Positions 35,935 through 48,215 of a DNA stretch of 64,000 nucleotides are shown piece after piece. The translations under genes and the position numbers were made by a program. The stretch comes from Alisma plantago-aquatica (Eukaryota > Streptophyta > Magnoliopsida > Alismatales > Alismataceae). The stretch lies in NCBI GenBank assembly GCA_963693085.1, contig OY856409.1, forward strand, positions 1,165,953,249-1,166,017,248, written 5' to 3'. The notes under the pieces are model-generated. The model ran no database searches. It had not been told where the DNA came from and worked only from the letters and a program-made list of their open reading frames with translations. How positions within the stretch are numbered: the stretch's first letter is position 1; each line of letters starts with the position of its first letter.

Positions 35935-37324
35935 CACTTGATATTCAGAGAGGTGTGTTCTTATCATCCTCAAGCTATAAAATCACGAAACCTGCTGCGG
36001 TTTCCATGGTGATTGCATCAATCAACCAAATCAAATTTCAGGAATGTAAAAAGGATCATCAAGTGATAAGGAATTGATTGAAATAACAATATTAAGGGTT
36101 CAAGTTATAAAACCCGCCTCCAATTGAGCTCCAAAGCTCCAAGCTCATAGAAACAATGGTGGATGAATCTTTTGCAACTCCCCCTAAGCTCGTCCTCAAG
36201 CTTTTGGTTGAAAAGATTGGCTAGTGTTGAAGATGGAGTGAAGAAAAGAAGAAATCAATGATTTATTTTCGATTTCCACCATTGAATCAAGGGGAAAAGA
36301 GGTCAAGAACTTTACCAACAGGCTGGGGGTCGTCCTCCTGGTCCTCCCACGCTCCTTGGTCGGTTTCCAAGCAAAGAGAAGAGGTGGGTTCCGAAAAAGC
36401 CTTTGTTTGGGCTAGGAAAGGATCTTTTTACAAGAAATTCAATGAAAGAGAAAATGTTTTTATAAAAGTCTTTTAATTCTAAAATTGTTGCCACCTTCTC
36501 CCCTTTAGTTTCTTGTATAAAAAGTAATCTCTATCCCCACCGAGCTCCCTTCCATTATCCAAGAATAAAGGGAAAATAAGTTAAGCACCTTAACCCTTAT
36601 AATAATAATTTCCATAATTGAGTGGAAATTCTTTTTCTTATAATAATGGTGAGTGGAGTTTTCACCTCCTTAGGATATACTCGTGCTTTTGCAAGGATTA
36701 AGGATGTCAAAACACATCTGAATCCAACCATATTAATTTTTTTGTTGAAGGCCCTTCAACTATTTTATTTATTTTTGCATTAAATTGAATTAAGGTTCCA
36801 ATTAGGCTTAAATCTTGATTATTTTAATATCAAGATTCTCTCTTCTCCAACATAATTCAAATGAGGTTCCCCTCTCATTTTATTTGCTATACATGATGCA
36901 AAGAAACATTAGGGACCTTATCGAAGTGGTAATTTGCATATTGAACCCTAGGTTTTGGGTAAATTACACATTACACCAAAACTAGGTTTTTATGCACAAA
37001 CATTGTTTTATTAGTTCTTTCTTGGTACTCAGGATTTCATAAGCCATTCCTCTGCATCATTTTCATTCTCGTGATGCCAAACTTCTTGAGGAACATATTA
37101 TTATGTAACATTTCCAATTTAACCCCTCATATTGGGTAATTTGCACATTAGTGCAAAATAAGAAAACATTGCTTCAACATTATTCAAACAGGACCAAAAT
37201 TGAAACATAAGTTCCTCTTGAGCCTTAATTACTTTTCACCAAACAAAATTAAGGATTTGATTATCTTTCTTAAGCAAAACCTCTAGGGTTAAGGCATAAC
37301 CCAGGTCAAGGATGTTACACTTCT

Positions 37325-37373
37325 CTTTTCTCTTGAGATTTCGGGGATGAAATCCCTATTAGGGGTTGATAAT
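37325..37373 (+). mobile_element. Element A end of pol and polypurine region
   Basis: This restores the end of A after the B insertion. The chromodomain frame ends at TGA 37334-37336, then comes 'ttcggggatgaaatcccta', and the purine-rich 'attaggggttgataat' abuts the 3' LTR start at 37374. It is a likely plus-strand primer. Confidence 0.8.
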
Positions 37374-40300
37374 TGTAACATCCCTGACCTGAGTTATGGC
37401 ATAAACTTGGAAGTTTTGCTTAAGTAAGTTATTTATAAACTTGTTTTAATATTTAGAAAAGTAATGAGTTTAATTTTCAAGTTTGAGCTTATTTGCAAAC
37501 GGTTTGTGCATTATATCATAGTTTGGGTGTAAATTGCAATTTACCTAAGATGAGGGGTTATATTGAAATATGTCACATTTTGGACGTGCCTCAAGTTATT
37601 TAGCATCATAAGAGATATAATGATTCTAAGGGGTGGATTTTGGAAAGCCTAAGTTCCAAGTTGGAGCTTGTTTGAATAATGCTTGCGCCTTGTGTACCAA
37701 TTTTGGTTCAAATTGCAATTCACCCAAAATGTAGGGTTGATATGAAAATTACCACCTCTAGAGTGTCCCTACTCTCTCTTAGCATAATCTAGAGGAGATA
37801 GAAATAAAGAGGTACCATGTTTGAATCATATTTGAGTGATGGTATTCTTGGTGATGAAAAGACCAAGAAGAGTTGTATAGTTGAAACCCTAAAATAAGTT
37901 GTATTGAGTTGTAGAGCTTATATGGGAGTGCCTATCGGACAAGAAGCCATATAGGAGGTCCCATATCATTTTTTAAACTCTTGATAAAGGACATGACGAG
38001 TTAATAACCTTAAGAAGGTAATGGATATCGGTTTACAACTTTCCTTGGAAAAGTTGTATTGACTTGTGAATAAAGTGATGTTGGGTTGAAATATCTTGTT
38101 CAACAAGATAACTAATGGCTATAATCTTATCCCTAGATTATCCCCAAGAGTTTTGAATGTCAATATAAATATGTTTGCATGCATGTACATGTGTCACCTA
38201 GTAGTATAAGGTGATGACACCACTTATACACTCTCTCATGAGCCTCAATTATATATACCACTCCTTTCACCTACTAGTTAAACTTTTTGAATACTACAAC
38301 TCTCTTTCTCTTAGATATTATGCATAGTAGTTGAGGAGCAAGGAGGAGATTGAGCCTTAATCTTAAGGTGAAGACATGTTCATCTTCAACCTTGGTTGAA
38401 GCATGAATCTCGGGTTGTGATGATTCCTTTCTTTCCTTCTTCACCAAGTTCTTATCTATGGTGATTCTTTGCATATAGACAACTTGTGAACAAGTCTTGG
38501 GTCTTTGTTAAGTTCATATTCAACCTTGGAAACATGAAGCTTTGGATCTTGGAGCTTTGAAGTTGTTCTTGAGGCGGGTTATATAACTTGAACCCAATCA
38601 TGTTATTATTCACCTTCAATCTTGCTATACTTGTTGATCTACTTTCAATTTCAATTTTTCTTGAATGATTGACGATTCTATGAGTTCTAATAGTTGCATA
38701 GGAATGTTTTCCATGAACTATAACAATAAGGGACAAAATTCGAAAGCTTTATGATTATGACATCATCATGGCACTTACCAATATCGGGTTGAAGCACCTC
38801 TAACCCGATATGGTAATGAAACCCAATATGGTGATATGAAATCAGTTATACCTTGGAACCCCACACCCCTATCATTTTGTACATTTGGGTTGGTTGAAAA
38901 AGGACTAACCAGTTGTCTAGGTTGTCACTCAACACATGGTAGGTTGATACTTTGAAGAGTATAAGGGTCTAACCCGATATGTAAAACCCTACACTTGAGT
39001 AAACCGATATAAGTGACACACACACACCCCTCTTGCCCGATATGGTGGAAGCACACACCTCTTTCCCAATACAGTGGAAGCACACACCTCTTGCCCGATA
39101 TGGTGGAAGCACACACCTCTTGCCCGATATGGTGGAAGCACACACCTCTTGCCCAATATGGGGCAAGCACCTCAAAACTGATATGGAGGTAAGCACCTCA
39201 AATCCGATATACTTGATTGAGTATCACATGAAGTGTGTTAGGTCATATGATACATTAAGATGTAATGAGTTTAATGCATTTTGATAAGTGTAGGCCAATG
39301 TACCTTGAGAACAAGGTTGATCCAACTTAATAAAGTATGATGTAATCAATATCCTAGTGAGGATGAGAGAGAAACTCATATTTTGTGTGATAATCATTTA
39401 ATGATAAATGATGAGAATAAACAAGTATGATTGAATACTTATGATATCAATGTATGCTCCTAATATGTGTGGAGCTATGAATCAAGGTTTTGATTCTTGA
39501 TAATATGAACTTGAAACCCTAATCGTCTAAAAAGGGAAACCCTAACCCTAATAATGGGAAGATTGTATTTCTCTTGTATTGCATGGTGATGATATGTACT
39601 TGATATTGTTTTTATCACGAAATACTAACCATGCAGGTATCATCAGTTGCTGAGCATAGCCAGGTATGAGCTATGATGTTTCATATGATACATATTAAAT
39701 GGGCCTTGTGAGCCATGTGAAATACTTGTGCAACAAGTATAATGTATACCTGGGTCTGAGGACCTAGAGGTAATAGTTACCTGATAAGAGGTGACAATGT
39801 TCAGTGATAAACTAAGGGTTTGAATACCCAAATCTAGCAATCATGATGATGATAATGTTAAGGGATGAGAATCCTCAGTAATGTGATAAGGGACTGAGAT
39901 CCCGAGTGTTATACATTCAATGTGTTCCAAAGATTATGAAAGTACTTGATAAATGTATTACACCTTTCTTTGTAGCATTTGTTATAATTCATGCTTCTAA
40001 CTTGGTTGATGCTAAAAGATACTTTAATGCACCTAATTAATCAAGTAGAACCTTATCATGTAGTTGTACTGTCCATAGATCCATGCAGTGTCAGAATTTG
40101 TTGAATGGTGAAACGAGTTTAACTCAGAGAGCATATTTTTGAATATGTGGGGGTAATGGGCAAAAATATCCTTACGTCCAAATAAGGATTGCTATGTGAT
40201 ATCCCTCATCATCATAGGAGTATGGATATATGCCATGACTCAATATTAATATACCAGGGTTGTTGTGTGATCTCCCTAAAGAGAGTGCATGTTACGACTG

Positions 40301-41315
40301 TAACTCTATAGCGAAGATGCCACTATACCCTAGCAAGCTAATTACAGTTTGACACGTGATGCCAGTTCCAGTGGTCTCGTACTGACTGAGACAAGTGAGG
40401 TCTTGGAAGTCGTCTCTTCCTTTGACCTTGTATGGTACTGATGCTTTATGTAGCCGTGGTCGGTTGGAGCATGAGCGGTATACCTCATATCCGCATGGCA
40501 TAAGTGTGATTGTAAATATGTAATCAGCCATGTAGCGTATTTGCTTAAGGATTTAATGCGGAAACATTAGTTGATGTTACACTACTTTTATACATATTAA
40601 ATGGATAGATGTTATATGTTTTCTTCATATTCCTTATAAAGTGAATAGGTGATTTATTGCTCTATCATAGATAGATGCATTGCTTTAAAAGATGATATTG
40701 CTATGTTCTGCTTATAAACAGTGATTAATCTTGATTATTAATATAAAAGATCCTCTGCTCAGTTTTATACTGTATACCTATGATAGTAATGTTGTTGGCA
40801 GAGAGTTATATCTCTCGCTAGGACTTTTGTCTCACCCCATAGATCCTAACATTTTTAGGTGGATGTGGACAAGGAGGTAGAGACTATACTATTAAGGGAG
40901 GACAACAACAATAGGGACACCAATAACAACTCAAGTTGAGTGTGTTATCTGTCGTGCCTTATAGATAGAAGTCTTATGTGTCGTCTCTGTACTCTCAGGT
41001 CCTTGGGAGTTAGTACGTAATGGTTTATAAATGATATGAGATTTTGTCTTGTATGCATCGAGGTTTTATGTTGCTTATGTATATGTTTGGGAAAAGCAGC
41101 TGGTATATGATATCCTCGAGATGAGATGGTAAAATGTATGTACAATATGAACCATGATGTATATATTACTTTGGTTCTTTCCTTAAGAGTTTCCTGGCAA
41201 TGGATATCTTTACAAAATGGTTTTAATTTTTAGTGATTTTCATTAATCCACTGCTAATGGTTATTCTGTGTAATTATAGTGCGATTTGGTTGTCAGTTTG
41301 ATAGCGGTCACCACA
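37374..41315 (+). mobile_element. Element A 3' LTR
   Basis: This 3942-base LTR begins TGTAACATCCCTGACC and ends CACCACA, followed by the target duplication aaaag at 41316-41320. It is collinear with 14015-18027. It lacks the 48-base duplication of the 5' LTR but has five rather than four copies of the 29-base repeat (about 39022-39172). A perfect 10-base inverted repeat (ATATCGGGTT at 38781-38790 and AACCCGATAT at 38802-38811) lies upstream of the array; it is decayed in the 5' LTR. Confidence 0.92.
39022..39172. repeat. 29-bp tandem array, about 5 copies, in the A 3' LTR
   Basis: Units start near 39025, 39054, 39083, 39112 and 39141 with the core 'cacctcttgcccgatatggt'. Two adjacent units are identical. 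The open frames at 38925-39284 on both strands are products of this repeat. Confidence 0.88.
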
Positions 41316-41320
41316 AAAAG

Positions 41321-42469
41321 AGGGTAAAAAACCCTAGGCCGAACCAAGAAAAGAAGGGGAAAAAGGGAAAAGAAACTCCCTCTCACATGGGTTCCGCCTT
41401 GTCAAAACATGTCCTATGACCCTTGTGATGAGGAGCTTACTCCCAAGAATGAGCACCATGGATAGTCCACAGTCTAAGGCCAAGAAAAGAGAAGAAGATG
41501 GGGTAGAATATCTAAGGAAATGGCATAAAATATTGGCATACATTTACCAAGGTTGAAGATGAGTAAGAATCACCCCATGCAAAGGATCTGATCACCAAAG
41601 CTCTAACGATCAACTATCCTTGCTCCACTAAGCTCCAAGGACGAGCAAAAGAGAGGGAGGAAGAAAGAGGGCCGAAAGGTTTACTCATGGAGAAAAAGGG
41701 TTTATATAAGAAAGGAGGAGAGAGGTAGGGTGAGAGATGATGTGTCAACATCCTAAGGCATCAAAGGGACATTTGTCCACCCTTGAAACCAACATGCAAC
41801 CACTTAAACCATGCATGCACGAGATGGTGATACAACATATGTTGAGTCTTGATCACCTAGGACCCTAACACTTGTTTTTGATCAAGACACTCCAAAGGAG
41901 GTCGAAATAAGAGCAAAGCATCACCCTGGTCGAGAAGAAAAGGTCACCATGCACACTAGGTTGTGACACTCCACAAAAGGACAAACTATCTCAACCCAAA
42001 CCACCACAAACCATCATGGTTGAAACAAGACACACTCAAGGAAGTTGTCTCATTCAAGACACACCCAAATCACCCACATGGGTCAATACAAGGGTCGAGA
42101 CAAACCAACAAAGCACACATGGGTCGAACCATATGAGGTCCAACCAAGCAAACCCTAGAAACCCTAATCACCTCTAATGATGCCACCACTCATATGAGGT
42201 CCAACCAAGGCACCCCAAAGCATCACAATCTCCCTCATGAATCCAAGAAAGAGAAGGACCACTCTAGATGTGCCAAATTGAAAGATAACCCTCACAAATG
42301 GGTAAATTGCAATTTGACCCAAAACAAGCACATAAAGCACAACCATCATCCTAACAAGCTCAAACTAGAGATGTAAGCTATCTACAAGCTCTAAAAGCAT
42401 CTCAAAGGATTAGATCAATGTTATGGTCACATACTCAAGCCAAAGCAAATAGGGTTAGCCCGAAATACA
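41321..42469 (-). mobile_element. Element D 5' LTR, second part (LTR start)
   Basis: Continuation of the D LTR beyond the A insertion. On the minus strand it starts TGTATTTCGGGCTAACC at 42469, matching the F LTR start (TGTAAGGCCCCTAACC), then 'gcttgagtat' and 'tctaatcctttgagatg' in the same order. A TATA-like TTATATAAAC is at 41699-41709 on the minus strand. The candidate duplicated target is tgtca at 42470-42474; its partner is not in the window. Open frames here have no family. Confidence 0.82.
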
Positions 42470-43768
42470 TGTCAGGTGTCTTATAGTGACTAGTACGCCA
42501 ATGTGAAGGGACATCACCTTATTTATTATACTAGAATGATAAGTGTTTCAGGAGGTTTGTGTGGAGTACTATAGAGGCATGAAGCTTTTCCTTCTAGGAG
42601 TACAATGTCAACCTACCATCCATGGATATCAACTAGGAGGATGACACAGACATTGTTCGATGTGACTTGAAGAAAGGGCACACACCACGATGAGGAGATT
42701 GTCATTGGACTAACTCTAGGAGTAGGTATGACCTCATAGACCATCCTTCCCAGTACATATTTGTTGATGCAGTTCATTAGTCAAAGGAGAATATGGCAAT
42801 TAAATTTTTGTTTCTATTTCTTGTTCTGTCATTATTTTTCCCTATAGCTTTGACATCTTGATTCCATAAGCATGAACCATACACTAGAAATATACTAAGG
42901 ATGTCTAAATATTATACTTCTTGATGAATATCTTCCTTGGAAAAAATTCTATAAACATCAAAATAGTATTATAGGTCATCAATTGACTGTCATTCATTAT
43001 TTCCAAAATAACGTCATTGATTTACCCTTAGCTTGGGCTTTGAATATGATGAGTTATATTGAATTGTATGAACTTTAGTGGGTTATAAAGTCCTAAAAAT
43101 TTGGGATAAGAAAATCACCGCACAACTCTGACAATGTATAAGAACTATGAAAGATTTTGTAAAATATATAAAGGCTTGTTTATATCATTATGTAAGGAAT
43201 GTGAGCCAAGAGGGGATCCCCTAGAATGATATGATACAAAGAGGCATGTAAATGTAAAGCACCAGAAAATCTAACTATTACAAAGGAATTTTTAGTATTA
43301 TTAATACATTATTCCTCACCACAAGGGTGGCATTAGAGAATATAAACGTAAATCAAATGTATGTCAAGACCAATTGTAGAGGGAAACCTAGCCATCCAAG
43401 CCATCCTCAACTCCAAACTCCTACAAATAGTCTTTACAGGTCATTGTCCTCTAAGGTACTGACACTTGGGTTGTTTAGGAACAAAAACTAGAAAAATATA
43501 ACAATAGGTACGTGTTAGTAACATTGAGTATGTACATAATAAACATATTTCACCATTATTAGATGTGTAAGAATAAAGAGGAATGTTCCCTATAAGATAC
43601 ATGACTTACAACATGTGGATAAGTTCAAGAAGATATTGTTCAAAAGAATGATGCAACATAATTGATTTGAATTATATAATAATTTAGAAATCTTACCCAA
43701 ATAATTCACAACAAAAATAAAATTGTGCATGCAGGTTAGACTTAGCAAATCTATTATAGGATTGATAC
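42470..43768. other. Unassigned spacer between elements D and F
   Basis: About 1.3 kb of AT-rich sequence between the outward LTR ends of two oppositely oriented elements of one family. I see no open frame of note, no RNA gene and no repeat shared with the rest of the window. It may be the oldest DNA here. Confidence 0.5.
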
Positions 43769-44292
43769 TGTAAGGCCCCTAACCTAGCTTAGTGCTTGAG
43801 TATTTTTGCTTTGCTTAATAAGATGTTTGAAACTTAATCTAATCCTTTGAGATGATTTTATAACATTTGACAATATTATTTTTTCAGTGTGGTCTTGTTT
43901 GGTTGATGTTTAATCCATGTATGCTTGTGTTGGACCAAGTTTCAATTTACCCAAGTTGAGGGGTTATCTTGTAATTTGTCACATGTAGAGTGTTCCCATA
44001 GTGCTTTAGCATCATGAGAGAGATAATGATGCTATGGTGTGCCTTGTTGTATCTTAGTTGATGAGGTAGAATCATGAGGTGATGCTAGGGTTTCTAGGGT
44101 TTGCATTATTGGTTGTGGTGACCTTGCTAGGGTTGGGAATATTGTGACCACAACATCACTCTTAGATGAGTGTTTCAACTGCTACACTAACCCTAGGTGT
44201 TGCTTGTTTCTACCATGATGATCTAGAGGTGGTTTGGTTAACATTGTTGTCCTTTGGTGATTAGTTTCGACCTTGATTTTCTTGGTGACCTA

Positions 44293-44340
44293 GTGTAGCA
44301 GTCGCTACATGTGGTCCAGGTGTTGTTGCGACCGCAACAA
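44293..44340. repeat. Two adjacent imperfect palindromes in the F LTR
   Basis: GTGTAGCAGTCGCTACAT (44293-44310) and TTGTTGCGACCGCAACAA (within 44322-44340) have arms of 5 to 8 bases around 2 to 4 central bases. They belong to the same motif group as the array at 45540-45990. Confidence 0.75.
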
Positions 44341-45539
44341 GGTGTGGGTTACCTAAGTGATCGATACCCAACCAAGGTTGTATTACCCTTCATTTCGTGC
44401 AAGTTTTTTGTAGTTGCATGTTTGTTTCCTTGATAGACAAGTGTCATTTTGGTGTTCTCTTGTGTTGAAACCTCATAACCTTCTACCTCCCTCCAACCTT
44501 GAGTATATAACATCTATCTTCTTCATTCAAGTAGTCCTTTTGCTCTCTTTCATTTTCGTTCCTTGCTTGACCAACCTTGGAGCTTGGCGGGGCTATAGGG
44601 TGTTGATCAAGGTGCTTTGGTGGCTGATCAACCTTGCATGTGGTGCTTTTGGGCTCGATCATCTCCTTTGTGGTGATCTTTTGTGATCTTATTCCTTGGT
44701 AAGTGGTTTTGAACCCTGATCTTATTTTACTTTGCACCCTATCTTCTTCGTCCTTCCTTCTCAGCCATGAGACTATGGTTCTACCATGGTGGTCATCTTG
44801 AGAGAAACTTCTCCTCACTGGGGTTGAAGACTATGTTTTGATATGGTGGTACTCAAGTGATATGAAGATTTCTTCTCTTTCTTCTTTGTTCTTTCTTATT
44901 CGGCCTATGGTTATTACCCTCTTTCTTGAGATTTCCTTTGAATATGGTTTTTTTCTCTTGAAGGTGACCTTGTGACCGAGGACTTGATCTTTGTTGGACC
45001 TTCTTTCTCTCTCTTAGAGCATGGTCTCTCCATAAGGCAGGTTATATAAATCTCTACCCTCTTCTATTATTTGCACCTTAATTGAGATTGCATGCTATTG
45101 TTTTCATCTCAAAAATGTAATCTAAATATGGTAGATGATGTTGTTATGGTTTAACATTTTTGACATTGTAGTGTTCTTGTATAGATTTCTCTCTTTCTTA
45201 AACCCTAATTTCATATACTCAATTCCTAAGTGATGGATGAAGTGAAGTTGTTACATGCAACATGATCCTTGGTTTTATCACCATGTTATAGTTCAAACCT
45301 TATTTTCTTGAGGTTTTTGGTTTGTTTTTCATGAGATTGAAGCTTGGTATCTCACTCCTAGTTTAGTTCCATGGTTGATCATGTTGGAGAACATTTCTGG
45401 GGTTTGATGTCCATATTTCGTGAGAATTGATTTTGGTGACTCTTGGTGTTCTTTGAGTTTAAGATGTGTTTTGAGCATGCATGTTTTCCCTTGGTGTTTT
45501 TGGTTGACTCACAAGTGTTTCATTTGTTGATAATGTCCT

Positions 45540-45990
45540 TGGTATTTGTTGTGACTGATACTTTTGGATGGATGAAGTGTAGAGGGTGCTACACATACAT
45601 TGCTTGAGTTGATCGCAACACCTTCTTGGTTTGTTTTCAGTCAAAGCACCTGGTTTAGTTGGTTGGTCAACACGTTGTTGATTTTGTCACAATTTAAGCA
45701 CTCTATTTTGAGTTGGATTATGTATCCCATGAGAGGTGTTGAAGGTGCTACATCCTAGTTTTGTTTCGACCAACACATATTGATTTGCTTTGGTAGAAAC
45801 GCAACATTGCTATGATCTGGTTGCTACCCATGAATGTGTTTGTATCGATCACAACATGAACTTGGTTTTAGTTTGGTTACGGCATGGGTGATGATGTGTA
45901 GTGGTCACTACACATAATGATTCCTATGGTGACGGTAGCTACTCTAACCAATGCTGACGGTCGTGACTATTAATACTCAGTGTTGATTGG
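45540..45990. repeat. Inverted-motif array in the F LTR
   Basis: Repeated words such as tgctacaca, gatcgcaacacc and gtggtcactacac. The clearest palindrome is TGTGTAGTGGTCACTACACA at 45895-45914 (9-base arms, 2-base centre). It holds the same LTR position as the CGACC array in D. Confidence 0.7.
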
Positions 45991-47934
45991 ATGTGTTACG
46001 ACCCCACCTCCCAATAACCCCCAATTAAGGGAGACCGAGAGGTCGAAGCCGCACCCATAACTTCCGAATCAAAGGTTCGACAATTAACCAAGAGTAATTA
46101 TCAAATTTTAACATACTATACTAAAAAGCTGTAAGAAAAATAAACTTGCATACCTTTTGAAATTTTAGATTTCTAACTTCTATCCACTTAAAGATTCTAT
46201 GCTAACTAATCCTCCTTGAAATTTTCTTCATGTCTTTCACAATGTGACGATTTACTGTTTGTCCTTTTGGCTTATTCCTAAAACGCCGACAAACAAAACA
46301 TCGGTCAGCCGAAGCTGGTATGTGGGGGAAACAATAAATGTGCAACTATGATAACAATGTAATCATTCAATTAATCATTTAGCAATCAAGATTATGTTTT
46401 AAATATAGCTCTGCGATCCAAGAGTACCATATCCTCTATGTTGTCCCCATTAAACCCCTCATGATCCACCTATAAGTGAACCAATTTCTAGGGTTGAGTC
46501 ACATGGCACTACTCGTAAGTAGCCCACTCCTTAACTCATGGCAGGCTAATGAGTCTCATGGCACTACACGTAGGTAGCCCAATTTCTAACTCTCGGTAAC
46601 CTAGACCTTGCTCTAGGATTACCCATTTTCTCTTAGCCTTTTCAAAGCAATAGAGGTGGACCCGGATCTAGTCAGTTATATACACACATTTATAGTGATA
46701 ATCATAGTCACTTTATAGTTGCATGAAATAAATAAACATCCAACAGTTATTTTCAAGCAACCGATTAAAACTTTGAGAATCACTGTGAAACTAGAGCGAT
46801 TATTCATAAGCGTAACCACATACCTGATTTGATGAGTCATGCCGATTATTCAACATATACTTTAGGTATATACAATCAAGCCAGTCAACAGATCCAAGCA
46901 AGTAATTCAATCATCACATAATTCCTGAAAAGAATATGTACTCTGTTTATTACACACTTCATCAAGAATCTACTTTATTGTCTTGGATTCTCTTTCTAGG
47001 GTTTCTAATCCCCATTAAGGTTTCATTAATATTCATTAGGGTTTCTTAGATAAATTTCTCAACTTTTATCCCTTTTAGGTTAACAAACCCTAAAATACTC
47101 TTTTCTACTCATATAAACCCTAATTGCTCAAATTATCCATTTTAACACCCAAATTGACTTATGATCATCATATCCCTATTTATTCATGGATTTGAACAAT
47201 TAAAACATTTAAATGTCATATTCGCCTAAATTAGGGTTTTCAAGCTCATTAATGCATATTCGTGCACGAAACCCTAAATTAAGCCAATTTATAAAAAGAT
47301 CATCTTTTTAAATCCTATTTTCTCTTTTATTAACAACAGGTTAATATCAGCTTGAATTATCCATCTATCATCAAATCTAAGGGTTTTTCCTTAGTTAAAT
47401 CATTAAAGATGATAATTTCATGTACTTTTCACATTTCACGCATATATATGCATATAAACTCTAAATTAGACTAATCACGTGCAAAGTTCTTCCTTTTTTA
47501 ACATAATGTACCTTCTTACATTTAACAAGTTAACATCAACTCTAATGATCCATTAAACCCTATTAAACACTTTATTCTTTTCAAAATAGAGTTTCTTAAT
47601 CATTAAAGTATTAAAGATGATTACTTCCATTAATTTTCGGATTTCAATTAGAATCAGACTTCAAACATAATTTCTTTGGGTTCCTCTCGTTCTGAGGATC
47701 AATTTTCATACATAACTTGTTTTAATCCGAGTTCCCTAGAATTAGTTATGATTTTTGCAAATATATCACAAACTGACCAATAGAGAGGTGCCACGTAGGC
47801 AACCAACTCTCATGCACACATACCTTCGTGCGCCCACCTTTAGATTAGAATCAATTGATGTTTGTGCCCTTCACTTAAGTGATTCAAAACTGTAGCCCGC
47901 GGATAGTAGTTTTGTCCAATGGTGACTTTCCTTT

Positions 47935-48215
47935 CTTCAACCTCACGCGGCTGGTGCTGCGTCGCCCTAGCCGTCCATCTGCAGCCAAGCACGGATCGTT
48001 CCTCCCTCTCTGGACCACGGAGCTCGCCGGAAGAAGCTCCCCTGCCACCGCCGCACCTGGGCGCACCTGATGCTCTACCAAAACACGACTGATGCGGTTG
48101 GTTCTCCGCTCCACGACCAGGTTTTCTGCGGCTGTCACTGCATGCCGACGTCTGCCTTTGAGCGCACCCTAGGGCACAACCTCGATGGCTGTGCTTCACC
48201 TCGGCTCCATGGCAC
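47935..48215. other. GC-rich tract inside solo LTR G
   Basis: A CpG-rich island of about 280 bases within very AT-rich sequence. Open frames exist on both strands (for example 47840-48241 minus, 47879-48070 plus), which is what GC-rich DNA gives by chance. None has a recognisable domain. It lies downstream of the TATA-like element on the minus strand, so it may be the transcribed leader of the LTR, or a captured fragment. Confidence 0.5.

Larger units (their letters stand above)
22801..37319 (-). mobile_element. Element B: non-autonomous gypsy-related element with giant LTRs
   Basis: Complete insertion of 14.5 kb with perfect TSD cttct (22796-22800 and 37320-37324) and TG...CA ends (one end base mutated in the left copy). 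LTRs are 6121 and 6094 bases; the internal region is only 2304 bases. It has a primer-binding site, a polypurine region and one open frame (Gag-like, 247 aa), and no protease, RT or integrase. LTR start and U5 sequences resemble those of element A (shared 'tctgtactctcaggtccttgg'-like block), so it probably used A-like enzymes. The LTRs differ by a few percent, less than those of A, which fits insertion of B after A. Confidence 0.93.
31226..37319 (-). mobile_element. Element B right (5') LTR
   Basis: This 6094-base LTR, read on the minus strand, starts TGTAACATCC at 37319 and ends GGATGCCACA at 31226. It is collinear with the left LTR, including the 28-base array (34213-34425), the AAACGGT array (34771-35934) and the ttataacttgaaccc block (36096-36116). 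As the 5' LTR it would drive transcription of the internal ORF. Open frames inside (35383-35601, 36258-36476) lie in repeats or have no family. Confidence 0.92.
14015..41315 (+). mobile_element. Element A: Ty3/gypsy chromovirus, interrupted by element B
   Basis: Complete but inactive gypsy element with 5' LTR, primer-binding site, gag, protease, RT/RNase H, integrase with chromodomain, polypurine region and 3' LTR. The TSD is perfect: aaaag at 14010-14014 and 41316-41320. Element B occupies 22801-37319. Removing B leaves about 12.8 kb. Domain order and the chromodomain after integrase place it among chromoviruses; the roughly 4-kb LTRs suggest the Tekay/Del lineage, which is inference. It is inserted in the LTR of element D. 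The two LTRs differ at several percent of sites and by indels, so the insertion is not recent. Confidence 0.93.
43769..45993 (+). mobile_element. Element F 5' LTR, first part
   Basis: The LTR starts TGTAAGGCCCCTAACC and is homologous, in opposite orientation, to the D LTR. It carries a TATA-like tatataa near 44503-44510, a gttatataaatctctaccc block at 45041-45058 and inverted motifs at 44293-44340 and 45540-45990. It is interrupted at 45993 by solo LTR G. Open frames (44414-44686, 44483-44818) have no recognisable product. Confidence 0.82.

Noticed and set aside
39022..39172. A CRISPR-like array of regular repeats
   Set aside because: Units are directly adjacent without spacers, inside a plant LTR.
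44414..44818. Open frames of 90 and 111 aa on opposite strands in the F LTR
   Set aside because: They overlap on opposite strands within non-coding LTR sequence, without a recognisable family.
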